In this document: one piece after another, positions 19,376-28,273 of the stretch
Layout of the letters: each line of letters begins with the position of its first letter
Numbering within the stretch: position 1 is the stretch's first letter
Source of the DNA: Pelagibacterales bacterium SAG-MED50
GTDB taxonomy: Bacteria; Pseudomonadota; Alphaproteobacteria; Pelagibacterales; Pelagibacteraceae
Length of the DNA: 64,000 nt
Assembly: GCA_014653385.1 (NCBI GenBank)
Contig: JACWER010000004.1
Location: forward strand, 24,028-88,027
Direction of reading: 5' to 3'
Notes under the pieces: model-generated
Databases searched by the model: none
Seen by the model: only the letters and a program-made list of their open reading frames with translations
What the model was told of the DNA's origin: nothing
Translations under genes and position numbers: made by a program

Positions 19376-19927
19376 ATGTTTGACGAAAAGTCATACAATA
19401 TCAAAATGGATAAAGCCATTGAGGTTTTCTCAAAAGAACTATCTTCACTACGTACTGGTAGAGCTAATGCGGGAATGCTAGATTTGGTTAAAGTTGATGT
19501 TTACGGACAACAAATGCCTATAAACCAAGTTGGTAGTATAACTACTCCCGAACCTAGAATGATAAATATTCAAGTTTGGGATGCAAACAATGTACAATTA
19601 GTTGATGCTGCAATTAAAAAATCAGATTTAGGTTTAAATCCACAAATAGATGGCCAATTAATTAGGCTTCCAGTTCCGGAGCTAAATGAAGAGAGAAGAA
19701 CAGAAATAAAAAAAATAATAAAATCTATTGGTGAAAAGTGCAAAGTTTCTATTAGAAATATTCGAAGAGAAGCAAATGAAGAATTAAAAAAACTTTTAAA
19801 AGCAAAAGAAATTGGTGAAGATGAAGAAAAATCATCTGAAAAAAATGTCCAAACAATTACAGATGATCATATTAAAATTGTTGACGAAAAGGTTTCTTTA
19901 AAAGAAAAAGAAATAATGACCATATAA
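19376..19927 (+). CDS. frr: Ribosome recycling factor
   Basis: RRF splits post-termination ribosomes together with EF-G. The 183-aa protein has the three-helix bundle with LSSLRTGRANAGMLDLVKVDVYGQQMPINQVGSI and the RRTEIKKIIKSIGEKCKVSIRNIRREANEEL segment. The length is typical (about 185). Its ATG touches the tsf TAA, and uppS starts immediately after its stop. Confidence 0.97.
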   Translation: MFDEKSYNIKMDKAIEVFSKELSSLRTGRANAGMLDLVKVDVYGQQMPINQVGSITTPEPRMINIQVWDANNVQLVDAAIKKSDLGLNPQIDGQLIRLPVPELNEERRTEIKKIIKSIGEKCKVSIRNIRREANEELKKLLKAKEIGEDEEKSSEKNVQTITDDHIKIVDEKVSLKEKEIMTI

Positions 19928-20602
19928 ATGAATCCACTTAGTCATGTAGCCATTATAATGGATGGTAATGGAAGGTGGGGTTTAAAACATAAAAATTCTC
20001 GAAATGAAGGTCATAAAGCTGGCCTTAAGACAGTAGAAATAATTATTAAAGAAACTATTAAACTTAAAATTAAATATCTAACGTTGTACGCATTTTCGAC
20101 TGAAAATTGGAATAGACCTCAATATGAAATAAAATATTTATTTAGTTTACTTGAGGATTTTCTTTTAAAAAAAATTGATGATCTTCACAAACAAAATATT
20201 AAACTTAATATTATTGGAGTTAAAAATTTTTCAAAAAAATTAAATAAACTTTTAAATTCTTCTGAAAAAAAAACATCAAAAAATACCAGACTTCAAATTA
20301 ATTTAGCATTAAACTATGGTTCAAAATCTGAAATAATAAATGCAATTAAGAAAATAAGCATAAATAATGATAAGATTAATGAAAAAAATTTATCAAAATA
20401 TCTACAAACTAAAAATACTCCTGACCCTGAAATATTAATCAGAACAGGTAATACAAAAAGATTAAGCAATTTTTTACTTTGGCAATTAGCTTATTCAGAA
20501 ATTTTTTTTGAAAAAAAGTTATGGCCAGATTTTGGTGAAAAAGATTATATCAAGATAATTAGAAAATTTAAAAAAATAAAACGAAATTTTGGTAAGATTT
20601 AA
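19928..20602 (+). CDS. uppS: Undecaprenyl diphosphate synthase
   Basis: UppS condenses isopentenyl diphosphate onto farnesyl diphosphate to make the C55 carrier lipid for peptidoglycan and other envelope glycans. The 224-aa protein has the cis-prenyltransferase motifs MDGNGRW (residues 11-17, catalytic Asp), RNEGHKAG, YAFSTENWNRP and the C-terminal DPEILIRTGNTKRLSNFLLWQLAYSE block. It is slightly shorter than the E. coli enzyme. It lies in the frr-uppS-cdsA-dxr order common in proteobacteria. Confidence 0.96.
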   Translation: MNPLSHVAIIMDGNGRWGLKHKNSRNEGHKAGLKTVEIIIKETIKLKIKYLTLYAFSTENWNRPQYEIKYLFSLLEDFLLKKIDDLHKQNIKLNIIGVKNFSKKLNKLLNSSEKKTSKNTRLQINLALNYGSKSEIINAIKKISINNDKINEKNLSKYLQTKNTPDPEILIRTGNTKRLSNFLLWQLAYSEIFFEKKLWPDFGEKDYIKIIRKFKKIKRNFGKI

Positions 20603-21291
20603 TGAAAAAAGATTTGTTAAAAAGAATAATAACTTCTATTATTTTATTATCTTTATTAATTATTATTAATTTTAGTAATCAATTGATTTTTATTTCATCA
20701 ATTTTAATACTTGGTTTATTAATTAATTTTGAAGTAAATAATATTTTTTCAAGACTTTCAAAGACTCAGTTTCAAAAAAAAAAATTACATACTAAAATAA
20801 TTAACTTTAAATTTCTTGTCTTGCATTTTATATCTTTTTACTACGTTTTTTTTATTTTTTGTAATTTTTCGTATGAAATACATAGATTTGAAGGCCCAAT
20901 TTTTTATCTTTATTTAATTTCTATATGTTTTTTTACTGATATTGGAGGTTATGTATTTGGTAAGATTATCGGTGGTCCAAAATTGACAAAGATTAGTCCA
21001 AATAAGACTATATCAGGAACAATAGGTTCGTTTATTTTCTGTATAGTTCCATTTATTTTATTTTTAAATCTAGGATATTTAGATTTAGAGGTTAATTTAA
21101 ATGATATTGTATTTTTTTTATTAGTTTCATTAGTAAGTCAATTAGGTGATTTATTTATCTCATATCTTAAAAGAAAAGCTAAAATTAAAGATACAGGAAA
21201 AATATTACCTGGTCATGGAGGAATTTTAGATAGGGTTGATGGCATTATATTTGCTGTGCCATTTTCTTATTTTTTATTGAAATTAATTTAA
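20602..21291 (+). CDS. cdsA: Phosphatidate cytidylyltransferase
   Basis: CdsA makes CDP-diacylglycerol, the precursor of all phospholipids. The 229-aa polytopic protein ends with the family signature around KDTGKILPGHGGILDRVDGI, and has the upstream DIGGYVFGKIIGGPKLTKISPNKTISGTIG motif. It is shorter than E. coli CdsA (about 285 aa) but keeps the catalytic C-terminal half. It overlaps the uppS stop by one base. Confidence 0.94.
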   Translation: MKKDLLKRIITSIILLSLLIIINFSNQLIFISSILILGLLINFEVNNIFSRLSKTQFQKKKLHTKIINFKFLVLHFISFYYVFFIFCNFSYEIHRFEGPIFYLYLISICFFTDIGGYVFGKIIGGPKLTKISPNKTISGTIGSFIFCIVPFILFLNLGYLDLEVNLNDIVFFLLVSLVSQLGDLFISYLKRKAKIKDTGKILPGHGGILDRVDGIIFAVPFSYFLLKLI

Positions 21292-22452
21292 ATGAAAAAA
21301 AAAATTGCAATACTTGGTTCAACAGGTTCAATTGGTAAAACATTAATTGAATTAATTAAAAAAGATAAAAATAATTTCAAAATAGTCCTTCTTACTGCAG
21401 ATAGAAATTATAAAGAAATCCTTAACCAAGCAAAAATTTTTAAAGTAAGAAACATAATAATAACCAATAAAAATTCTTATCTAATTTTAAAAAAAAAAAA
21501 AATAAAAAATATCAAGATCTTTAATAATTTTAGTTCACTTAATAAAATTTTTAATAAAAAAATTGATTATGTTATGAGCTCTATATCAGGTGTTTATGGT
21601 TTAGAACCAACAATTAATATTATCAAATATACAAAAAAAATAGCTATTGCTAACAAGGAAGCAATTATATGTGGCTGGCATCTTATTCAAAAAGAAATTA
21701 AAAAATTTGATACTTTATTTATACCTGTAGACTCAGAACATTTTTCGATCTTTTATTCCTTACGTGGTAATAATATTTCAAATATACAAAAGATATATTT
21801 AACTGCGTCTGGAGGTCCATTAAATAATTTTCCTAAAAATAAATTTAAGTCAATCAAAATTTCTGAAGCAATTAATCATCCTAATTGGAAAATGGGAAAA
21901 AAAATATCTGTAGATTCAGCTACTATGATGAATAAGGTTTTTGAAATTATTGAGGCAAAAAAAATATTTAATTTAAAATATGAAACATTGGATATTTTAG
22001 TACATCCCTCATCATATATCCATGCAATTGCCAAATATAATGATGGTATAATTGATATTATTGCTCACGATACAAACATGAAAATTCCTATATTTAATTC
22101 ATTATATAATAATGAAAATAAGTTAATTAAGACTGATAATTTAAATATAAAAAAATTAAATTTTTTAAATTTTAAAAAGGTTGATATGAATAAGTTTCCA
22201 TCAATTAAAATTATAAAATTGCTAAAAAATAAAGATTCGTTGTTAGAAACTTTAATTGTTTTAGCTAATGACGAGTTAGTAAATCTTTTTTTATTAAAAA
22301 AAATTAATTTTACTGATATAACTGTTATTCTTCTAAATTTAATTAAAATGAAAGAATTTAAAAAATATAATAAAAAGAAACCAGGTAATATTAAGTCAAT
22401 ATTCGAATTAAATAATTATATTCGAAAAAAAATTAATGATTTAATTTTATAA
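21292..22452 (+). CDS. dxr: 1-deoxy-D-xylulose 5-phosphate reductoisomerase
   Basis: Dxr makes methylerythritol phosphate, the committed step of the MEP isoprenoid pathway; IspD and IspF of the same pathway are encoded at 44.3-45.4 kb. The 386-aa protein has the NADPH motif LGSTGSIGKTLIELI, the NKEAII and ASGGPL segments, and the flexible-loop and metal region HPNWKMGKKISVDSATMMNK. It is very Lys/Asn/Ile-rich, as usual for this genome. bamA follows after five bases, with no rseP between. Confidence 0.95.
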   Translation: MKKKIAILGSTGSIGKTLIELIKKDKNNFKIVLLTADRNYKEILNQAKIFKVRNIIITNKNSYLILKKKKIKNIKIFNNFSSLNKIFNKKIDYVMSSISGVYGLEPTINIIKYTKKIAIANKEAIICGWHLIQKEIKKFDTLFIPVDSEHFSIFYSLRGNNISNIQKIYLTASGGPLNNFPKNKFKSIKISEAINHPNWKMGKKISVDSATMMNKVFEIIEAKKIFNLKYETLDILVHPSSYIHAIAKYNDGIIDIIAHDTNMKIPIFNSLYNNENKLIKTDNLNIKKLNFLNFKKVDMNKFPSIKIIKLLKNKDSLLETLIVLANDELVNLFLLKKINFTDITVILLNLIKMKEFKKYNKKKPGNIKSIFELNNYIRKKINDLIL

Positions 22453-22457
22453 ATATT

Positions 22458-24701
22458 ATGCCTTTACTTAGAAATTACTTTAAATTATTTTTATTAATTC
22501 TAATTTTTTCTACAACAAATGCTTTATCTGACACTATAAAAAATATAAAAATTACTGGTAATGATCGTATATCAGATCAAACAATAAAGTTATTTATTTC
22601 AAAAGATATCAATGATGAAATTGATTATAATGATTTAAATAAAATATTAAAAGATCTTTATGAAACTAACTTTTTTAAAGATGTAAAAATTAATTTAAAA
22701 AACCAATCTTTATTTATTTATGTAGTAGAAAATCCTATTATAGAAAATATTTACTATACTGGTATCAAAAGTGATAGAATTTTAGATATAATAAAAGAAG
22801 GCACTTCTGTTAAATCAAGATCTTCATTTAATGAAACGCTTTTAAATAAAGAAAAATTACAAATTCAAGATATTTTAAAAACACTAGGTTATTATAATTC
22901 AAAATTAGATATATTGATTGAAGAATCAAATGATAATCTAATTAATATAACTTATGAAATAAATTTAGGAAAAAAATCAAAAATTAAAAAGATAAGTTTT
23001 GTTGGTAAAAAGGTATTTAAAGACAATAAACTTCGTAGAATTATAACTAGTACAGAATATAGATTTTGGAAGTTCATCAGTGGTAGAAAATATTTAAATC
23101 AAAATACAGTTTCACTTGATGAAAGACTTCTAAAAAACTTTTATAAAAATAATGGATATTATAATGCTAAGATTAATTCTTCTTTTGCTAAATTAATTGA
23201 TAAAAATAAATTTGAACTAATATTTAATATTGATGCTGGATCTAAAGTTTTTTTTGGTGATTTGAGCCTTAGTCTACCTTCTGATTTTGATGAAAAAAAT
23301 TTTAAATCAATAAAAAAAATATTTAACAAAACTAAAGGTAAGCAATATTCGATTAACTCAATAGAAAGAATACTTGATGAAATTGATTTAATTACAACTC
23401 AAGAACAATATAAATTTATTAAGGCCTATGTAGATGAAAATATTGATGAAGATCTAATTAATCTAAAATTTATTGTAGAAGATAGTGATAAATTTTACGT
23501 TGATAGGATTAATATTTTTGGTAATACAATTACCTCAGAACATGTAATTCGTAACCAATTAGTGTTGGACGAGGGTGACCCATATAGTGAAATATTAGTA
23601 AATAAATCTATTAACAATATTAAAAGCCTCAATTTTTTTAAAATCGTAAAACAAAAAACTAAAATTAATAACGAAACCAAGACAAAATCAATTGATATTT
23701 TTGTTGAAGAAAAACCCACAGGTGAAGTTTATGCCTCTGCAGGCGCGGGGACATCTGGTGCCTCATTTGGCTTTGGTGTAAAGGAGAATAATTATTTAGG
23801 TAATGGGATAGGTTTAGACTCAAATTTATTAATTTCAACTTCTCAATTTAAAGGAAAGTTTTCTTTTACAAATCCTAATTTTAATAATTCAGATAAATCA
23901 CTTTATTTTTCAGCAGAAGCAACCGAAATTAATAATTATGAAACATTTGGTTATAAAACAAATAAAACAGGCTTTCGTGTTGGTACTAATTTTGAGTATC
24001 TAAATGATTTTTATTTAGGTTTAAATAGTTCAAATTTTTACGAAAGAATAGAAACCAACAGCACTGCTTCGGCTCAACAGCAAAGTCAAGAAGGAAACTA
24101 TTGGGACTCTTTTTTAAAATTTGATATGAATTATGATAAAAGAAATCAAAAATTTCAAACAAGCTCAGGTTTTAAATCTTTCTACTCAATTAGTTTGCCA
24201 GTTGTTAGTGACACAAATACTTTTAAGAATTATTATAATTATTCAAAATACTTTAGTTTTTATGATAAAAATTTTTCATCAATGTCTTTATCTCTTCAAT
24301 CGGCAAATTCAGTAAATAATAAAAACATCAAATTATCTGAAAGAATATCAATTCCATCAAGTAAACTTAGAGGTTTTCAATATGGTAAAATAGGCCCAAA
24401 AGATGGTGATGATTTTGTAGGAGGTAATTATGCGTACTCATTAAATTTTGTATCTAATATACCATTAGTTTTTGAAGAATCTCAAAATTTAGATTTTATG
24501 ATTTTTGCAGATATGGCTGATATTTGGGGTGTAGATTATAATTCGTCTATAGAGGGAAATGGCATAAGATCTTCTGTTGGTGTAGCTTTGGATTGGATGA
24601 CACCTATTGGCCCAGTTAACTTTACCTTGGCATATCCAATATCAAAACAAACTGGAGACAAAACAGAGTCTTTTAGATTTAACTTAGGAACAACTTTTTA
24701 A
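22458..24701 (+). CDS. bamA: Outer membrane protein assembly factor BamA
   Basis: BamA inserts beta-barrel proteins into the outer membrane. The 747-aa precursor has a signal peptide (about residues 1-24, ending NALS), five POTRA domains to about residue 410 and a C-terminal 16-strand barrel. Visible barrel features include GEVYASAGAGTSGASFGFGVKENNYLGNGIG, the lid-loop motif around LRGFQYGKIGPKDGDDFVGGNY (a VRGF-type motif) and the terminal aromatic residue of the sorting signal. The length is normal for the family. Confidence 0.96.
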   Translation: MPLLRNYFKLFLLILIFSTTNALSDTIKNIKITGNDRISDQTIKLFISKDINDEIDYNDLNKILKDLYETNFFKDVKINLKNQSLFIYVVENPIIENIYYTGIKSDRILDIIKEGTSVKSRSSFNETLLNKEKLQIQDILKTLGYYNSKLDILIEESNDNLINITYEINLGKKSKIKKISFVGKKVFKDNKLRRIITSTEYRFWKFISGRKYLNQNTVSLDERLLKNFYKNNGYYNAKINSSFAKLIDKNKFELIFNIDAGSKVFFGDLSLSLPSDFDEKNFKSIKKIFNKTKGKQYSINSIERILDEIDLITTQEQYKFIKAYVDENIDEDLINLKFIVEDSDKFYVDRINIFGNTITSEHVIRNQLVLDEGDPYSEILVNKSINNIKSLNFFKIVKQKTKINNETKTKSIDIFVEEKPTGEVYASAGAGTSGASFGFGVKENNYLGNGIGLDSNLLISTSQFKGKFSFTNPNFNNSDKSLYFSAEATEINNYETFGYKTNKTGFRVGTNFEYLNDFYLGLNSSNFYERIETNSTASAQQQSQEGNYWDSFLKFDMNYDKRNQKFQTSSGFKSFYSISLPVVSDTNTFKNYYNYSKYFSFYDKNFSSMSLSLQSANSVNNKNIKLSERISIPSSKLRGFQYGKIGPKDGDDFVGGNYAYSLNFVSNIPLVFEESQNLDFMIFADMADIWGVDYNSSIEGNGIRSSVGVALDWMTPIGPVNFTLAYPISKQTGDKTESFRFNLGTTF

Positions 24702-25228
24702 TGAGAATATTAAAAAATTTTTTTTTTATAACAATTATATTATTACTTTCAAATAATTTACTAAAAGCAGATGATAAAGTTGCTTATATAGATATTGATT
24801 TTATTTTAGCAACTACTCTATCTGGTAAATTACTGTTAGATAATCTGAAAAAAGAAGAACAATTAAAAGTTAATGAATTTAAAGAAATTGATAAACGTTT
24901 TAAAAATGATGAAAATAAAATATTAGCTAAAAAGAATTTAATTTCCAAAGAAGAAGTTAATAAAGAGATGAAATCTTTACAAATAAAATTTCAAAAATAT
25001 AAGGAAAATAAAAATAGAGAAATTAATGAACTTAAAAAAAAAAGAAACAGAAATATTATGAATTTTTTAAATTTGATAAACCCAATTATAGAAAAATATA
25101 TGGATGATAATTCAATTTATATACTTTTGGATAAAAAAAATATTTTTATTGCAAGTAAAAACTATGACATTACAAATAAATTAATTGAACTCATTAATAA
25201 TCAAATTAAAACAGTTGATATAAAATAA
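24701..25228 (+). CDS. skp: OmpH/Skp-like periplasmic chaperone
   Basis: This 175-aa protein has a hydrophobic signal segment (about residues 5-22) followed by an OmpH-type beginning KVAYIDIDFILATTLSGK and a long Lys/Glu coiled coil from about residue 50 to 125. That pattern fits Skp, the jellyfish-shaped chaperone that carries unfolded outer-membrane proteins. Position directly after bamA supports it. The sequence is divergent, so the symbol is by context and architecture. Confidence 0.8.
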   Translation: MRILKNFFFITIILLLSNNLLKADDKVAYIDIDFILATTLSGKLLLDNLKKEEQLKVNEFKEIDKRFKNDENKILAKKNLISKEEVNKEMKSLQIKFQKYKENKNREINELKKKRNRNIMNFLNLINPIIEKYMDDNSIYILLDKKNIFIASKNYDITNKLIELINNQIKTVDIK

Positions 25229-25675
25229 ATGAATAGTCTAAATAAAAAAGATATTGAAAATTTGCTTCCTCATAGAGACCCTATGTTGTTAATAGACGAG
25301 CTTCATGATATTAAAAAACTTACATCTGCTACTGGTATAGTTAATGTTAAAAAGGATAGTTTTTTTGTTCAAGGTCATTTTCCTGGTCAACCAGTGATGC
25401 CAGGTGTTCTGATAGTTGAAGCTTTTGGTCAAACAGCTGCTGCTCTAACAGCTCATGGTATAGATAAATCCACCTATGAAAATAAGCTTGTATTTCTTAT
25501 GGGCGTTGAAAAAGCACGCTTTAGAAGCCCTGTTATTCCTGATTGTAAACTCTTGCTTAAAATTCAAGCTATAAGATCTCATGGTAGAGTTTGGAAGTAT
25601 AAGGGAGAAGCTTTTGTTGACGATAAAAAAATGGCTGATGCAATATGGTCAGCCACAATTGTAGATAAGAAATAA
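25229..25675 (+). CDS. fabZ: 3-hydroxyacyl-[acyl-carrier-protein] dehydratase FabZ
   Basis: FabZ dehydrates 3-hydroxyacyl-ACP in fatty acid elongation and competes with LpxA/LpxD for the same substrates. The 148-aa hot-dog protein shows LLPHRDPMLLIDEL, the catalytic His in GHFPGQPVMPGVLIVEAFGQ with the catalytic Glu, and FLMGVEKARFRSPVIPGD-like text (here PVIPDC). It starts right after the OmpH-like gene and precedes lpxD, whereas the usual order is lpxD-fabZ. Confidence 0.96.
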   Translation: MNSLNKKDIENLLPHRDPMLLIDELHDIKKLTSATGIVNVKKDSFFVQGHFPGQPVMPGVLIVEAFGQTAAALTAHGIDKSTYENKLVFLMGVEKARFRSPVIPDCKLLLKIQAIRSHGRVWKYKGEAFVDDKKMADAIWSATIVDKK

Positions 25676-25726
25676 ATAGCAATAATTATTGATAACCCAA
25701 ACTTTTTTGCTTTGTTAAAAGCAATC

Positions 25727-26707
25727 ATGGTAAATCCATTTTTTAAAAATAATGGTCCTTTTAAATTAAGTGAAATTTTAAAAGTATTAAGCATTGAGAC
25801 TTTTGAAAATAATAGTGATTTAAATATTATAGACATTAAAGATTTGCAAAACTCTAACCCAAATGAAATTACTTTCTTTCATTCAAAAAAGTACAAATTA
25901 ATTGCAAACAATACTAAAGCCGCTTTTTGTATAACGTATGAAAATTTGAAAAATGAATTACCAAAAAATTGTAAACCAATAATTGTAGATAATGTTTTTG
26001 TAGCAACTTCTATTATTACTGCTAAATTTTATCCAGACGCTGTTATTGATGATTATGATTATAACGTAGAACAAATTAATGATACAAAATTTAACGATAA
26101 TGTTAAATTTGGTAAAAACGTATTGATAGGACAAAATGTTTCATTAGGCTTAAATTGTTTAATTGGACATAATTCTATTATTGAAAAAAATGTTACTATT
26201 GGTGATAATTGTTCTATTGGATCAAATACAATTATTAGAAATACTTTAATTAAAGATAATGTTCGAATTTTAGATAATTGTGTCATAGGGAAACATGGTT
26301 TTGGTTTTTTTCCTAATCAAAATAAAAACCTAAGATATCCTCATATAGGAATTGTCATAATTGAAGATGGTTGTGAAATTGGGTGTGGCTCAACTATTGA
26401 TAGGGGCTCTATGTCAAATACTACTATAGGAAAAAATACTTATTTAGATAATCAAATTCATATTGCTCACAATGTCAGAATAGGTAAAAATTCAATCATT
26501 GCTGGACAGGTAGGAATAGCTGGTAGTTCTGTGGTTGGAGATAATGTTAAAATTGGTGGTCAAGTGGGAATTTCAGGTCATTTAAAAATTGGTAATAATG
26601 TTGAAATAGCTGGTGGTTCTGGAGTTATAAAAGACATACCCGATAACTCAAAGGTTATGGGCTACCCCGCAAAAAATATCAGAGATTTTTTGAGAAAAAA
26701 TAAATGA
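25727..26707 (+). CDS. lpxD: UDP-3-O-acylglucosamine N-acyltransferase
   Basis: LpxD adds the second acyl chain to UDP-3-O-acylglucosamine in lipid A synthesis. The product is 326 aa from the ATG at 25727; an in-frame TTG at 25712 is less likely. An N-terminal uridine-binding domain is followed by left-handed beta-helix hexapeptide repeats from about residue 115, with the catalytic His in DNQIHIAHNVRIG. A 51-bp spacer separates it from fabZ, unusual for this run of touching genes. lpxA overlaps by 4 bp (ATGA). Confidence 0.95.
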   Translation: MVNPFFKNNGPFKLSEILKVLSIETFENNSDLNIIDIKDLQNSNPNEITFFHSKKYKLIANNTKAAFCITYENLKNELPKNCKPIIVDNVFVATSIITAKFYPDAVIDDYDYNVEQINDTKFNDNVKFGKNVLIGQNVSLGLNCLIGHNSIIEKNVTIGDNCSIGSNTIIRNTLIKDNVRILDNCVIGKHGFGFFPNQNKNLRYPHIGIVIIEDGCEIGCGSTIDRGSMSNTTIGKNTYLDNQIHIAHNVRIGKNSIIAGQVGIAGSSVVGDNVKIGGQVGISGHLKIGNNVEIAGGSGVIKDIPDNSKVMGYPAKNIRDFLRKNK

Positions 26708-27486
26708 TACACAAAACAGCAATTATAGACTTTAAAGCAGAAATTTCTTCAAATGTAAAAATTGGACCATATTCTGTAGTTGGCCCAAATGTTAAAATTG
26801 ATGAAAATTCAGAAATACAATCTCATGTAAGTATTGTTGGTAATACCAAGATTGGTAAAAATAATAAAATATATCCTTTTTCATCTATTGGTAATGATCC
26901 TCAAGATTTAAAATTTAACGGTGAAGACACCAAACTTGAGATTGGTGATAATAATAAAATAAGAGAATATGTTACAATCAATCCTGGGACAAATGGTGGA
27001 GGTGGATTGACGAAGATTGGTAATAACTGTCTTTTTATGGTTTCATCACACATTGCACATGATTGTATAGTTGGAAATAATGTAATTTTAGCAAACAATG
27101 TTCCATTAGGTGGACATGCAGAAATTGAAGATAATGTTATCATTGGTGGTAATTCAGCGGTTCAACAGTTTACAAGAGTAGGTAGATCAGCAATGATTGG
27201 TGGAATGTGTGGTGTTGTAAGAGATATAATACCTTATGGAATAGCTCATGGTAACAGAAGTGTATTACAAGGTTTAAATTTAATTGGCCTTAGAAGAAAA
27301 AATATTCCAAACAAAGAAATAATGACTTTAAGCAATGCTTATAAAGAAATATTTAAAAATGAAAATTTAACTGATAATTTAAATAGTTTAAGTGAAGATT
27401 TTAAAAGGAATGATTTAGTTTTGGAAGTGGTTAATTTTTTAGAAAAAGATAAAAAAAGACCAATTTGCACTCCTTTTTCAAAATAA
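26704..27486 (+). CDS. lpxA: UDP-N-acetylglucosamine acyltransferase
   Basis: LpxA carries out the first step of lipid A synthesis, acylating UDP-GlcNAc. The 260-aa protein is built of hexapeptide repeats starting IHKTAIIDFKAEISSNVKIGPYSVVG, with the catalytic His in SSHIAHDCIVGNNVILAN, and a helical C-terminal domain including IPYGIAHGNRSVLQGLNLIGLRR. The length is typical. It sits between lpxD (4-bp overlap) and lpxI. Confidence 0.97.
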   Translation: MIHKTAIIDFKAEISSNVKIGPYSVVGPNVKIDENSEIQSHVSIVGNTKIGKNNKIYPFSSIGNDPQDLKFNGEDTKLEIGDNNKIREYVTINPGTNGGGGLTKIGNNCLFMVSSHIAHDCIVGNNVILANNVPLGGHAEIEDNVIIGGNSAVQQFTRVGRSAMIGGMCGVVRDIIPYGIAHGNRSVLQGLNLIGLRRKNIPNKEIMTLSNAYKEIFKNENLTDNLNSLSEDFKRNDLVLEVVNFLEKDKKRPICTPFSK

Positions 27487-27487
27487 A

Positions 27488-28273
27488 ATGATTGGATTAT
27501 TTTTAGGTGATACTGATTTTTCAGAAATTGTTCTTAACAAAATTATAAAATTAAAAAAAAGATATTTTATAATAGATTTTTCAAAAAATAATAAATTTAA
27601 AAAAGATTTAAATTCAAATCGAATAAGTATTGGTAAATTCGGAAAAATAATAAATTTAATTAAAAAGAAAAAATCAAAAAAAGTTTTGTTTGCAGGAAAA
27701 ATATCTAAACCTAAATTTTCAACATTAAGACTTGATCTGAAAGGAATGTATTATATGCCAAGTGTCATTAAAGCTGCTAAATCAGGCGATGCTGCAATCA
27801 TAAAAGCAATTATTAAAATATTAAATAGAGAAAATATAAAAGTAATAAGCTCAAATTTTTTTAGTCCTGAACTATCATTAAAAGCTGGAATTTATACGAA
27901 AATAAGACCAACGTATAAAGATGGTAAATCTATAAAAAAAGGAGTTGATTACTTTAATCAATTAAACAGTTTAGATCATGTTCAGGCTTTAATAGTAAAA
28001 GATGACAAAATTATAATTACAGAAGGCAATCAAGGAACTAAAAAAATGTTATCAAAATTAAAAAAAAAATCAGCAGGAATTTTAATTAAATTACCTAAGA
28101 AAAAACAGGATTTAAGAATGGATTTACCAACAATTGGTCTAAACACGTTAAAAGATTGTAAAAAATACGGTTTAAATGGCATCGTTTTAAAATCAAAAAA
28201 AAATATTTTCTTAGATAAAGATAAATGCATAAACTTTGCCAACAAAAACAAGATATTTATTAAGATTATATGA
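27488..28273 (+). CDS. lpxI: UDP-2,3-diacylglucosamine pyrophosphatase LpxI
   Basis: LpxI hydrolyses UDP-2,3-diacylglucosamine to lipid X, replacing LpxH in alphaproteobacteria. The 261-aa protein matches the former DUF1009 family: an N-terminal MIGLFLGDTDFSEIV segment and a C-terminal domain with KSGDAAIIKAIIKIL, EGNQGTKKML and KKKQDLRMDLPTIGLNTL, including the conserved Asp motif. Position between lpxA and lpxB fits. lpxB overlaps by 4 bp. Confidence 0.92.
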   Translation: MIGLFLGDTDFSEIVLNKIIKLKKRYFIIDFSKNNKFKKDLNSNRISIGKFGKIINLIKKKKSKKVLFAGKISKPKFSTLRLDLKGMYYMPSVIKAAKSGDAAIIKAIIKILNRENIKVISSNFFSPELSLKAGIYTKIRPTYKDGKSIKKGVDYFNQLNSLDHVQALIVKDDKIIITEGNQGTKKMLSKLKKKSAGILIKLPKKKQDLRMDLPTIGLNTLKDCKKYGLNGIVLKSKKNIFLDKDKCINFANKNKIFIKII

